DNA from: Niastella sp966212235 | GTDB taxonomy: Bacteria > Bacteroidota > Bacteroidia > Chitinophagales > Chitinophagaceae | Reading direction: 5' to 3' | Assembly (NCBI GenBank): GCA_966212235.1 | Contig: CBIHPP010000002.1 | Location: 124,001-188,000, forward strand | Length of the DNA stretch: 64,000 nt | Shown here: positions 9,259-17,563 of the stretch, piece after piece | Numbering within the stretch: position 1 is the first letter of the stretch | Layout: every line of letters starts with the position of its first letter | Notes under the pieces: model-generated | What the model saw: only the letters and a program-made list of their open reading frames with translations | Database searches by the model: none | Told to the model about the DNA's origin: nothing | Made by a program: the position numbers and the translations under genes

Positions 9259-10235
9259 TGATTGCTATTCAAAAAAATAATACGTTAAACCTTGCCCGGT
9301 TACAATCGCTGATTGCGCTGGTTATTCTTTGTGTGATCATTGCGGTGCTGAGTGATAAATTCCTGACCATGGATAATGGCTGGAATGTATTGCGGCAGAT
9401 CTCCGTAAACATCTGCATTTCCGTTGGCATGACGCTTATTGTACTTACAGCCGGCATCGACCTGTCTGTAGGTTCTGTATTGGCGTTATGCGGCGCTATC
9501 ACAGCCGGGTTGTTAAAGAACGGGATCAAAATGCCATCGGCCGATCTGTTTATCGGGTTTACTTTGTTGGGCGCTTTGCTGGCGGGCATTATTGCCGGCC
9601 CTTTGCTCGGCCTGTTTAACGGTTTCGTGATCACAAAATTTAAAGTGCCGCCTTTTGTGGGCACACTGGCCATGTTAACCATAGCAAGAGGACTCACCAT
9701 GTTGTGGACACAGGGACATCCTATCAGCAACCTCGGTTCCTCTTTTGCCGTGATCGGTACCGGCTGGTTGTTAGGCATACCTGTGCCGGTTTGGATTGCA
9801 GGCTGGGTGGTGTTGATAGCAGTCTTTATAACCCGCCAGACAAGACTGGGCAGATATATTTATGCCATTGGCGGCAATGAAAATGCAGCCATATTGTCTG
9901 GCATCAGTATTAATAAAGTAAAACTCATTGTATATAGCATTGCCGGTGCGTTAGCGGCTGTAGGCGGCATTATGGTTACTTCGCGTCTTGATTCGGCGCA
10001 ACCGAATGCAGGGACCGGGTATGAACTGGATGCCATTGCGGCGGTGGTCATTGGTGGTACCTCCTTATCAGGTGGCAAAGGCAGTATAGGCGGTACAGTA
10101 ATGGGCGCGGTGATCATCGGCGTGTTGAACAACGGATTGGTATTACTCAATGTGTCGCCATTCTGGCAACAGGTAGTAAAAGGCGCAGTAATATTAATAG
10201 CCGTCATTATTGATAAAGGCGGTAATAAGAAATAA
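9258..10235 (+). CDS. Ribose-type sugar ABC transporter, permease subunit (RbsC-like)
   Basis: 325 residues, strongly hydrophobic, with about eight or more membrane segments. It shows the family signature LTAGIDLSVGSVLALCGAI (about residues 63-81) and the cytoplasmic loop RYIYAIGGNENAAILSGI typical of BPD_transp_2 permeases. One such protein usually forms a homodimer with a double ATPase. It is translationally coupled to the ATPase gene (TGATG) and followed 8 bp later by the kinase, so import and phosphorylation appear to be co-expressed. Confidence 0.95.
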   Translation: MIAIQKNNTLNLARLQSLIALVILCVIIAVLSDKFLTMDNGWNVLRQISVNICISVGMTLIVLTAGIDLSVGSVLALCGAITAGLLKNGIKMPSADLFIGFTLLGALLAGIIAGPLLGLFNGFVITKFKVPPFVGTLAMLTIARGLTMLWTQGHPISNLGSSFAVIGTGWLLGIPVPVWIAGWVVLIAVFITRQTRLGRYIYAIGGNENAAILSGISINKVKLIVYSIAGALAAVGGIMVTSRLDSAQPNAGTGYELDAIAAVVIGGTSLSGGKGSIGGTVMGAVIIGVLNNGLVLLNVSPFWQQVVKGAVILIAVIIDKGGNKK

Positions 10236-10243
10236 GATCAGGC

Positions 10244-11728
10244 ATGAGCAGTAAACAACAATATGTATTAGCGATAGACCAGGGCACCAGCAGTACCAAA
10301 ACCATCATCTTTAATGAGTTTGGTAAAGTGGTGGCGCGGGGTCATGAGCCATTGCAGACAAATTACGGAGCAGATGGTTTTGTAGAACAGGACCCCGAAG
10401 GTATTGTGCAGAATGTGCTGGCTTCTGTGCAGCACTGCTTGGCCGAATTTAATCAGCAGGGAAGAGATGTGCGTGCCATAAAAGCTATTGGTATTTCGAA
10501 CCAGCGCGAAACATTTGTGGTTTGGGATAAAACAGGAAAGCCATTATACAATGCCGTTGTATGGCAATGTAAACGGTCGGTAGCCATTTGTGAGCGATTA
10601 AAACCATTGCCTGTTGCAGACGCTATCAGATCGAAGACCGGGTTACTGGTTGATCCTTATTTCTCCGGTACCAAACTGATTTGGTTGTATGAAAATGTGG
10701 CGGAAGTAAGGCTGGCGATCGACAAAGGCGAAGCTTTCTTTGGTACCATCGACACCTGGCTGTTGTACAAATTCACCAACGGACAAAGTTATTATACAGA
10801 TTACACCAATGCATCCCGCACCTTGTTTTTCAATATTGCTACACTGAACTGGGATGATGCGTTGTTGCAGGAGTTCAACCTTAAAACACTCAACCTGCCG
10901 CGTTGTGTGCCTTCTTCATTTTACTTTGGTGAAACCGATCTGCTCGGTGTGCTGGAAACGCCCGTAGCCATAACAGGTATGATCGGCGATTCGCATGCAG
11001 CTGCATTTGGACAGGCCTGCCTTACGCCCGGTTCTGCCAAAGCCACACTGGGAACAGGTTGTTCTGTGATGATGAATATTGGCGATCAGCCAAAAGCTTC
11101 TTCAACCGGTATGGTGACCACCATTTGCTGGAGCACCGAACAACAGGTGTGTTATGCGCTGGAAGGCGTGATCGTAACCTGCGGCGCTACCATTGAATGG
11201 TTGAAAAAAGAATGGCAGTTGTTTCATGACAGCCGGGAAACCGAAGCCATGGCGCTGGCGGTGGAAGATAACCAGGGCGTTTACCTGGTGCCTGCTTTTA
11301 GCGGGTTAGGCGCTCCTTACTGGGAAATGAACCGGAAGGCGAGTATTCATGGATTAACATTTGCGACCACCAAAAATCATCTCATACGGGCGGCGCTGGA
11401 AACCATTCCTTACCAGATAAAAGATGTGATCCAGGCTATGGAAACAGATGCCGGTTTACCGCTGGATCAATTGATGGTAGATGGCGGCATTACCGGTAAT
11501 CGTTTTGTTGTGCAGTTCCTGGCAAACCAGTTAAACCGGAAAGTAGTTATCAGTGGTTTTCCCGAAGTGTCGGCATTAGGCGCGGCTTATATGGCGGGAT
11601 TGAAAGCCGGCGTATATACCGGTCTGGAGCAGTTGCAGGAATTGAAACTCGTAAAGGATACGCTGCTGCCAACTGATATTGAGTTGAACAAGAAGTATTA
11701 TGAGGGGTGGAAGAGGGCTATTGGTTGA
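10244..11728 (+). CDS. FGGY-family carbohydrate kinase, glycerol-kinase-like with altered substrate motif
   Basis: 494 residues with the FGGY phosphate-binding start AIDQGTSSTKTIIF and the second-domain motif MVDGGITGNRFVVQFLANQL. Overall it resembles glycerol kinase: NQRETFVVW, NAVVWQCKR and DPYFSGTKLIW are all present. However, where glycerol kinases read GDQQAA (the Asp and first Gln contact glycerol), this protein has GDSHAA near residue 249. Together with a cluster that contains an aldose isomerase, a split transketolase and a ribose-type importer, this suggests the enzyme phosphorylates the ketose made by the isomerase. That is inference; glycerol kinase activity is not excluded. It is the last gene of the operon, followed by a hairpin shared with the convergent gene. 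Confidence 0.85.
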   Translation: MSSKQQYVLAIDQGTSSTKTIIFNEFGKVVARGHEPLQTNYGADGFVEQDPEGIVQNVLASVQHCLAEFNQQGRDVRAIKAIGISNQRETFVVWDKTGKPLYNAVVWQCKRSVAICERLKPLPVADAIRSKTGLLVDPYFSGTKLIWLYENVAEVRLAIDKGEAFFGTIDTWLLYKFTNGQSYYTDYTNASRTLFFNIATLNWDDALLQEFNLKTLNLPRCVPSSFYFGETDLLGVLETPVAITGMIGDSHAAAFGQACLTPGSAKATLGTGCSVMMNIGDQPKASSTGMVTTICWSTEQQVCYALEGVIVTCGATIEWLKKEWQLFHDSRETEAMALAVEDNQGVYLVPAFSGLGAPYWEMNRKASIHGLTFATTKNHLIRAALETIPYQIKDVIQAMETDAGLPLDQLMVDGGITGNRFVVQFLANQLNRKVVISGFPEVSALGAAYMAGLKAGVYTGLEQLQELKLVKDTLLPTDIELNKKYYEGWKRAIG

Positions 11729-11740
11729 TTAATTGACGAG

Positions 11741-11835
11741 TTGATAGGGTTGATAAAGTTGATAAAGTTGATAAAGGGCTTACATCCAATGCCTCGCGAT
11801 AAGTCGCAGGTTCGGGTTTTTCCTCTATCAACTTT
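11741..11835. terminator. Repeat-built hairpin between convergent genes
   Basis: GTTGATA(A/G) words repeat four times at 11740-11775, and TATCAACTTT at 11826-11835 can pair with AAAGTTGATA at either 11755 or 11764. The sequence TTTTT follows the right arm on the plus strand. It lies between the convergent kinase and EEP-fold genes and is probably a bidirectional terminator. Confidence 0.5.
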
Positions 11836-11839
11836 TTAA

Positions 11840-13693
11840 CTAATTCGCAAAATAATTCCTCAACTCCCCGCTATTCTCCCCATAGTTCCAGCGAATTTGA
11901 TCTGCCTTTCCATCACCGCTGATATCTGAAAAATAGAAATTGGTGTTCTCGCTTTGCGATGTTCCTCTTAACGTATATACAGGACCGCTGAAGGCGCTTG
12001 TTTCGGAATAATACACTTTCAGGTATCCTGTGTAGTTGTCGGGATTCCAGTATACTTTATCGGCTCTGCCATCACCATTCATATCGGCGAAATAAAACCG
12101 CGTGTTGGATAAACCGCTCGTAGCGGAATTGCTGAAAGATGTGTTGGCTGTAAAGGTTCCATCTCCATCAGACAGGTATACCATGGTCTTGCCAGAATTC
12201 AGATCGGGATGCCATAAAATTTTATCTGTCTTACCATCGCCGTTTATATCAGCATACCAGAAATCCGTACCGGCCGTGGTGCTGGCGCCTTCGGTGCCTG
12301 AAACCACCGTACCGCTAAAGCTGCCATTGGAAGTAGCTAAATAAACACGGGTGTGGCCGCCATCATACGTAGCGTTCCAGTAAATTTTATCAGCCTTGCC
12401 ATCACCGTTCACATCGGCAAAATTGTAAATGGTTGTAGTACCGGCACTGGTGCCTTCCGGATTATCTACCGCAGTTGCACTGAAGTTACCACCTGTTGTA
12501 GCCAGGTAAACCAGCGTATGTCCTGCATTCAGGGTAGGATTCCAGCGGATCTCATCTGCTTTGCCATCACCATTGACATCGGCATAATAATACCGCGTTG
12601 TAGAAGAAGTAGAGGCGCCGGCTGCATGTGTAACAGCGGTTGCGGCAAAGGTGCCATTCCCGTTCGATAAAAATACCCGGGGTTTGCCGCTGTCGAACGT
12701 GTAGTTCCAGTAAATTTTATCTGCATCGCCATCACCGTCTACATCCCCAAAATAATATTTGGTAGCGGAGCTGGCGCTAATGCCATTGGCATCAACATGG
12801 GCGCCGCCAAAAATACCAGGTACATAAGTAGCCATCACCGGGTAGTGATCAGAAGGCCAGAGCGTTTGTCCGCTAACGGTAAAGCTTTTGGTGATCACGC
12901 TCGAACCGGTGAAACCCATATTCCGGGTACTCAGGATATAATCGATCTTGGCATCGCCCACGGCATCCCAGCCATGAAACGTTGGATCGCCGCTGCTGTC
13001 AAAAAGCGCATCGACCATGTTCAAACCACTGCCATCTTTGATGATGGACATCTCGGCAGTTCCCGGCCTGGCATTGAAGTCGCCAAAACAAATGACCGGC
13101 AGGTTGGCTGTGTTGTTGTTTTTGATATTTAATAACACGGTATCGGCATCGAGTTGGCGTTCAGCCGAACTGAGGGTTGTCCAATGGCTGTTCACCACAA
13201 AATAGCTGTTCGCGGTGTTCAGCTTGTCCTGCAATACCGCCCATTTGCCGGTGCGAATATCAGGTGTGATCATCGTGAACCAGCCTGCATTGGTACGGGT
13301 GAAGCGCGAGTTCTTGTAATAGATCGTTTTGGGCGAACCGTTACCATAGCCGCCTTTGTAATAACCATAACCGGCCGCAGCCATTTGGGTATTGAACCAT
13401 TCCTCGATATCGGTGACTGCAATTTCCTGCAAGCCTACAATATCGATGTCATTTTCCAGGATGATCTGCAGACAATAATCCTTGCGTACATATTGGGTGA
13501 AAGGATCGCCCGCGGCATCGTTCCTAACGTTAAACGACATCACCTTGATCGGGTTCATATCGGCAATGGACGCTGCCGCAACGGCTGCCCTGCTGGTAGA
13601 TGCTTTCGCGGCAGGTTCTTCTGCCGACCCTTCCAGTTGTGTTTTTTTGCAGGCTACAAAGGATAAGGCAAGGGCAAGGAATAAGGTTGGCAT
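11840..13693 (-). CDS. Secreted EEP-family (endonuclease/exonuclease/phosphatase) lipoprotein with six FG-GAP/VCBS-like repeats
   Basis: The start at 13693 is preferred over 13780 because it gives a clean lipoprotein signal (MPTLFLALALSFVACKK); 617 residues result. The N-terminal half is an EEP fold. It has an Asn in SFNVRN, the metal-binding Glu in IVGLQEI, VNSHWT, the FGDFNARPG motif and the terminal PSDHYPV Asp-His pair, so all key catalytic positions appear intact. The C-terminal half has six repeats of about 50 residues, each with a calcium-type loop such as ADVNGDGKAD followed by Trp-Asn. Possible substrates are nucleic acid, sphingolipid or phosphate esters outside the cell. The repeats probably form a beta-propeller or a binding surface. 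Confidence 0.85.
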   Translation of the reverse strand: MPTLFLALALSFVACKKTQLEGSAEEPAAKASTSRAAVAAASIADMNPIKVMSFNVRNDAAGDPFTQYVRKDYCLQIILENDIDIVGLQEIAVTDIEEWFNTQMAAAGYGYYKGGYGNGSPKTIYYKNSRFTRTNAGWFTMITPDIRTGKWAVLQDKLNTANSYFVVNSHWTTLSSAERQLDADTVLLNIKNNNTANLPVICFGDFNARPGTAEMSIIKDGSGLNMVDALFDSSGDPTFHGWDAVGDAKIDYILSTRNMGFTGSSVITKSFTVSGQTLWPSDHYPVMATYVPGIFGGAHVDANGISASSATKYYFGDVDGDGDADKIYWNYTFDSGKPRVFLSNGNGTFAATAVTHAAGASTSSTTRYYYADVNGDGKADEIRWNPTLNAGHTLVYLATTGGNFSATAVDNPEGTSAGTTTIYNFADVNGDGKADKIYWNATYDGGHTRVYLATSNGSFSGTVVSGTEGASTTAGTDFWYADINGDGKTDKILWHPDLNSGKTMVYLSDGDGTFTANTSFSNSATSGLSNTRFYFADMNGDGRADKVYWNPDNYTGYLKVYYSETSAFSGPVYTLRGTSQSENTNFYFSDISGDGKADQIRWNYGENSGELRNYFAN

Positions 13694-13780
13694 TTTTATA
13701 CCGGGCACATGCGGTACATAATGTTTCCAGGGCATGGCGATTCTGCCCGCCAGTTGGTGGATTGAATTTGCTTTTTTCAT

Positions 13781-14196
13781 GTTGACAAAGTTTTAGTTGG
13801 TATTTTCTAGTGTTTACATGTTCAGTTTATAGAAATGATTAAATCATTATTGTTTGACAATAATTCAATTGCAGGGGATGAGTGAAAAGGGCCCGGGTGA
13901 AAACAGAAACGTTTCAGGCTATATAGCGGCAGTCTCACAACGCTTTAAAACAAAAGTAACTGTATTTAAAGTTTAATAAAGCGTATGTGTTGAATAATTA
14001 AATATAAATAAAGTTATGGAAACAAATAAATAAAGATTATTTAATGAGGGGAAGTTGAAAAGGTGATAAGGGTGATAAAGGAGGGAGGAAAGTTGGAACA
14101 AGTTGAATACTTGTCGGATTGACGAGTTAAGCCTGAATTTCGATCACTTCGACTAAACTCAGGATCAGGATGTAAGTGTAGTTTGAAAAGTCGATG
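13781..14196. other. Intergenic region between two leftward genes, low-complexity words
   Basis: No gene is seen. The first 200 bases upstream of the EEP gene are A/T-rich and should hold its promoter. From 14040 the sequence carries GTTGAAAAGGTGATAAGG-like words related to those at 11740 and 14200, and the pair CCTGA/TCAGG around 14131-14168. Confidence 0.4.
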
Positions 14197-14230
14197 GGGT
14201 TGATAAAGTTGGCTTTCCCTCTATCAACCC
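14197..14230 (-). terminator. Hairpin downstream of the OsmC gene
   Basis: GGGTTGATA (14197-14205) and TATCAACCC (14222-14230) form a perfect 9-bp stem with a 16-base loop, 20 bp after the stop of the leftward OsmC-ferredoxin gene. The loop and flanks contain further copies of the same word. Confidence 0.5.
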
Positions 14231-14249
14231 TGTCAACTTTATTAACTTA

Positions 14250-14912
14250 TCAACTTTGCTCAGTAGTAGAAGTATCTTCATTCTTAAACCATGATAACGC
14301 CCCCGTAGGACATTTATCTACCTGCGCTTTAATGGTTTCGGAATCGGCGCCCGTCATGGTAACCCAGGGTTTGGTCTTTAAATTAAACACGCCGGGTAAT
14401 TGCGTAACACATCTGCCGGAATGTTTACAGAGCTCCGGTTTCCACACTACGGTGATATCGCCATTAGTATACTTTAATTTTTTATCTACATCTTCTTCGT
14501 GAAACAGGTAGCTTCTGACCTTGATATTGCCTTCGAGCATTTTTGAAATCGGGCACTGTTTGGCAATTTCCAGCAGTTTGTCCTTTTGCTCCGGTTCTAC
14601 CCCCGCAGGAAAAGCAATATCCCGGTCGATAAACGTGTTTGTATTTTCGCCTTCTTTTGTCTGAAACAGGTTCGTCTTCACGCTGATCTCCGAAACGTTC
14701 CACCCTTTTCTATCAATATACATCCGCAAGGTGATCAGGGTGCAGGTGGCCAGTGATGATAATAATAAAGTAAACGGGTCGGGACCGGTATCTTTTCCGC
14801 CGTTTTTCTCCGGTTCGTCGCCAATGAATTTCCCATTGCGCCATTCAATAACACATTGGTATTTCACGGTACCAATGGTTCCGTGAACCGGATTTTGTAA
14901 TTTATACTGCAT
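14250..14912 (-). CDS. OsmC-like peroxiredoxin fused to a 4Fe-4S mono-cluster domain
   Basis: I take the ATG at 14912 (220 residues), because the extra 29 residues of the longer frame do not belong to OsmC. The N-terminal 140 residues are OsmC/Ohr-like with the two reactive cysteines in SSLATCTLIT and AKQCPISKML. These proteins reduce organic hydroperoxides or act on related thiol substrates. The C-terminal 65 residues resemble the divergent single-cluster ferredoxin family (YjdI-like, Fer4_19), with Cys residues in LCKHSGRCV and DKCPTGALSW. Such a fusion could pass electrons to the thiol centre, though this is inference. The gene stands alone, with a hairpin behind it. Confidence 0.85.
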   Translation of the reverse strand: MQYKLQNPVHGTIGTVKYQCVIEWRNGKFIGDEPEKNGGKDTGPDPFTLLLSSLATCTLITLRMYIDRKGWNVSEISVKTNLFQTKEGENTNTFIDRDIAFPAGVEPEQKDKLLEIAKQCPISKMLEGNIKVRSYLFHEEDVDKKLKYTNGDITVVWKPELCKHSGRCVTQLPGVFNLKTKPWVTMTGADSETIKAQVDKCPTGALSWFKNEDTSTTEQS

Positions 14913-15044
14913 GTGGTTGCTTTTAGATGTTTCAGGAACAGCGCACAATTTACACCTTTTCCTAAAGTGATTGTAAGGACGGCGCAGGATGGTTGCCATT
15001 GTTGAATAGGGTAATTTAAGAGATACAAAACGATTAAGCCATCT

Positions 15045-16466
15045 ATGAAAAAAAATTATACTGCAGCAGCATTACTCCTGCTGCTGACTGGGTTTACTAC
15101 ACCCGCTTTTTGTAAAGTTTATTATGTTGCTACCAATGGCAACGATGCCAGTACCGGCACCATCAGTTCTCCTTTTTTAACCATTCAACGGGCACAAACT
15201 TCCGCCGCAGCAGGCGATACCGTATACATACGGGGAGGGAACTACGTAATGACCACGGCCCAAATTGCCCAGTACTCCAGCATTTGGGCCTATGTTACTT
15301 TATTGAATAAAAGCGGTACATCAGGCAATCGCATTAAATACTGGAATTATCCCAATGAAAAACCCGTGTTTAATTATGCGAATATTAAACCGGCCGGTTA
15401 TCGCATCCATGCTTTCCAGGTTACCGGTTCGTGGATCCATATCAAAGGGATAGAAGTGACAGGCGTACAGGTTACTATTACCACGCATACCCAAAGCGAG
15501 TGTTTTGAGAACCAGGGCAGCAACAATATTTATGAAAGATTAAGTATGCACGATGGGAAAGCCATTGGTTTTTATTTGACGAAAGGAGGCAACAACCTCA
15601 TATTGAATTGCGACGCTTATAATAACTGGGATAATGTTTCTGAAAACGGACTGGGCGGTAATACCGATGGTTTTGGTTTTCATCCCAATAACGACCTCGT
15701 AGGTTATACCAATAATGTATTCAGGGGCTGCCGCGCCTGGTTTAACAGTGATGACGGGTTTGATTGTATCAACGCGTTTGAGGCCGTGACCATTGAAAAT
15801 TGCTGGAGTTTTTATAATGGGTATTCTACTTCCTTTGCCAGCCTGGGCGATGGCCATGGATTTAAAATTGGCGGTTTCGGCGTTTCAGATTTCAGTAATC
15901 TGCCGGCAACCATACCACGTCACGTTGTGCGTTTTTGTTTGGCCATCAGGAACAAAACAGCCGGTTTTTATGCCAATCACCATTTGGGCGGCAATAACTG
16001 GTACAATAACACGGCATACTATAATTCGGTCAATTATAATATGCTGAACAGAAGCGCAGATTACGCGTCTGATGTACCGGGGTATAGCCATAACCTGAAA
16101 AATAATATCGGGTGGGGTGCGCGTAGCACAGAGTATAATAATCTCAATACGTCTACCAGCAATGTAAGCTTCAACTACTTTACATTATCGGTAACCGTAA
16201 ACAGTTCAGATTTCGGGAGTACCGATCAAAGTTTGTTAACCGCTGCCCGCCAGTCGGATGGCAGCTTGCCAATTAACAATTTTATGCGCCTGGTAACATC
16301 AAGCGACCTGATCAATAAAGGCACCAATGTAGGATTGGTCTATAATGGATCGGCACCAGATCTGGGTTGTTTTGAATCGGCTGTAACAACAAGTGCAACT
16401 ACGATCGCAGATACGAATTCATTGATTACCGGTGTTTATGCTATTCTTCCAAATCGCGGACATTGA
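15045..16466 (+). CDS. Secreted pectate-lyase-9-like right-handed beta-helix protein
   Basis: 473 residues with a signal peptide cleaved near residue 23 (FTTPAFCK). The mature start YYVATNGNDASTGTISSPF is the usual entry of beta-helix polysaccharide lyases. PL9 features are present: NTDGFGFHPNND near residue 206, the calcium-ligand cluster FNSDDGFDC near 233, and GHGFKIGG near 270, whose Lys is the likely catalytic base. PL9 enzymes cleave polygalacturonan by beta-elimination. The last 30 residues may be a short sorting tail. A second PL9-like protein lies 1.1 kb downstream on the other strand, suggesting a pectin-related function for the area. Substrate specificity is not provable here. Confidence 0.85.
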   Translation: MKKNYTAAALLLLLTGFTTPAFCKVYYVATNGNDASTGTISSPFLTIQRAQTSAAAGDTVYIRGGNYVMTTAQIAQYSSIWAYVTLLNKSGTSGNRIKYWNYPNEKPVFNYANIKPAGYRIHAFQVTGSWIHIKGIEVTGVQVTITTHTQSECFENQGSNNIYERLSMHDGKAIGFYLTKGGNNLILNCDAYNNWDNVSENGLGGNTDGFGFHPNNDLVGYTNNVFRGCRAWFNSDDGFDCINAFEAVTIENCWSFYNGYSTSFASLGDGHGFKIGGFGVSDFSNLPATIPRHVVRFCLAIRNKTAGFYANHHLGGNNWYNNTAYYNSVNYNMLNRSADYASDVPGYSHNLKNNIGWGARSTEYNNLNTSTSNVSFNYFTLSVTVNSSDFGSTDQSLLTAARQSDGSLPINNFMRLVTSSDLINKGTNVGLVYNGSAPDLGCFESAVTTSATTIADTNSLITGVYAILPNRGH

Positions 16467-16555
16467 AAGATTTCCCTGATTGTAGTTAGCAATTATCAAT
16501 TGTTCGATTAGCGATTGTTTTGTAGATTACTTAGATATTGCACAACGTACGCATA

Positions 16556-17398
16556 ATGAACAAACCCACACCCACACTCATTTTTATATATTTTCTATTG
16601 CTGGTTGGTTGCGCCCGGTTTGATAACGATCTGTTTGACGCCATTGCCAGAAATGATATTGGCAGCGTTGACCATTTATTAAAACAGGGGATCGATATTA
16701 ACAGGAAAGATGCAGAAGGCCGTACCCCCTTGTTCATGGCTGCTTACCTGGGAGAAAAAGATATAGTACACCTGCTCATAAAAAACGGGGCTTATTCCGA
16801 AGACAAAAACAGGTTTGGTGAAACGCCTTTATCAATAGTGGCTACCCAAGGCCATACGGATGTTGCCCGCATATTAATTGAAAATAAGGCGGATGTAAAT
16901 GCCGTGAATACAGACAGCGTAACGCCGTTGATGTACAGCGCCACCTATGGTTTTCACAACATTGTTTCATTACTGCTCGAACACCAGGCAATGGTAAATG
17001 CCGTTAGCAAGGAAAAATTAACGCCGCTTGTATATGCCTGTTTGAATAATCATGTGAAGGAAGCCAGCTTGTTGATCGCGAACAAAGCCGATGTGAATTT
17101 TAATACGCAGGATCATGAAACGATATTGATGATGCTTTGCACCAGGGGCTATGCCGACCTGGCAAAATTGTTAATTGATAATGGCGCGTTGGTCAATGCC
17201 CAAACAACCTACAAGGCTACCGCCTTAATGGCTGCCTGCCGCAACCGGCATGCCGATGTAGTGAAAGTATTGATAGCCGCCAACGCCGACCTGACCATAA
17301 AAGATGAAAACGGTGAAACAGCTTTAGATCATGCAAAAAGAGCGGGGGATCAGGAAAGCGTTGCTTTGTTGGAGAAGGCAGTAGGCAATAAGCAGTAA
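16556..17398 (+). CDS. Ankyrin-repeat lipoprotein
   Basis: The ATG at 16556 is chosen over an in-frame TTG 18 bp upstream since it gives a normal signal sequence ending in the lipobox LLLVGC (Cys near residue 18); 280 residues result. The mature part consists of about seven ankyrin repeats of 33 residues, recognisable by repeated G-TPL and A-VNA patterns (EGRTPLFMAAYLG, FGETPLSIVATQGH, DENGETALDHAKRAG). Ankyrin repeats bind proteins; as an outer-membrane or periplasmic lipoprotein it may hold or inhibit an exported enzyme. The adjacent PL9-like genes are possible partners, but no evidence beyond position supports this. Confidence 0.85.
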   Translation: MNKPTPTLIFIYFLLLVGCARFDNDLFDAIARNDIGSVDHLLKQGIDINRKDAEGRTPLFMAAYLGEKDIVHLLIKNGAYSEDKNRFGETPLSIVATQGHTDVARILIENKADVNAVNTDSVTPLMYSATYGFHNIVSLLLEHQAMVNAVSKEKLTPLVYACLNNHVKEASLLIANKADVNFNTQDHETILMMLCTRGYADLAKLLIDNGALVNAQTTYKATALMAACRNRHADVVKVLIAANADLTIKDENGETALDHAKRAGDQESVALLEKAVGNKQ

Positions 17399-17445
17399 TT
17401 TCTGATTTCGGGATTTTGCGATTTTAAATACAGTAGTAGAAAGTA

Positions 17446-17491
17446 AGAAGTAAGAAATACGAAGATCTCGATGCTCGTACTTCTTACTTCT
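17446..17491. terminator. Bidirectional hairpin between convergent genes
   Basis: AGAAGTAAGAAATAC (17446-17460) pairs with GTACTTCTTACTTCT (17477-17491), 15 bp with one mismatch and a 16-base loop. It lies between the convergent ankyrin and PL9-like genes. Confidence 0.65.
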
Positions 17492-17534
17492 TTGCTTTTA
17501 TCAACCCTATTCAACATTCATTCTTCTCCGCCAG

Positions 17535-17550
17535 CCCCGACTGGTCGGGG
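17535..17550. repeat. Intergenic palindrome with G-tract flank
   Basis: CCCCGAC and GTCGGGG are separated by TG. The element is preceded by CTCCGCCAGC and followed by a G-tract and GTTAAT, so it looks like a diverged member of the CCGCCAGCTGGCGG family seen at 1557 and 45550. Confidence 0.5.
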
Positions 17551-17563
17551 GAGGTTGGGGGGG

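Noticed and set aside
16538..16555. TTG start for the ankyrin protein
   Set aside because: The ATG at 16556 directly precedes a normal lipoprotein signal. TTG alternatives were likewise rejected for the flippase, J-domain, ilvN and ilvA genes.
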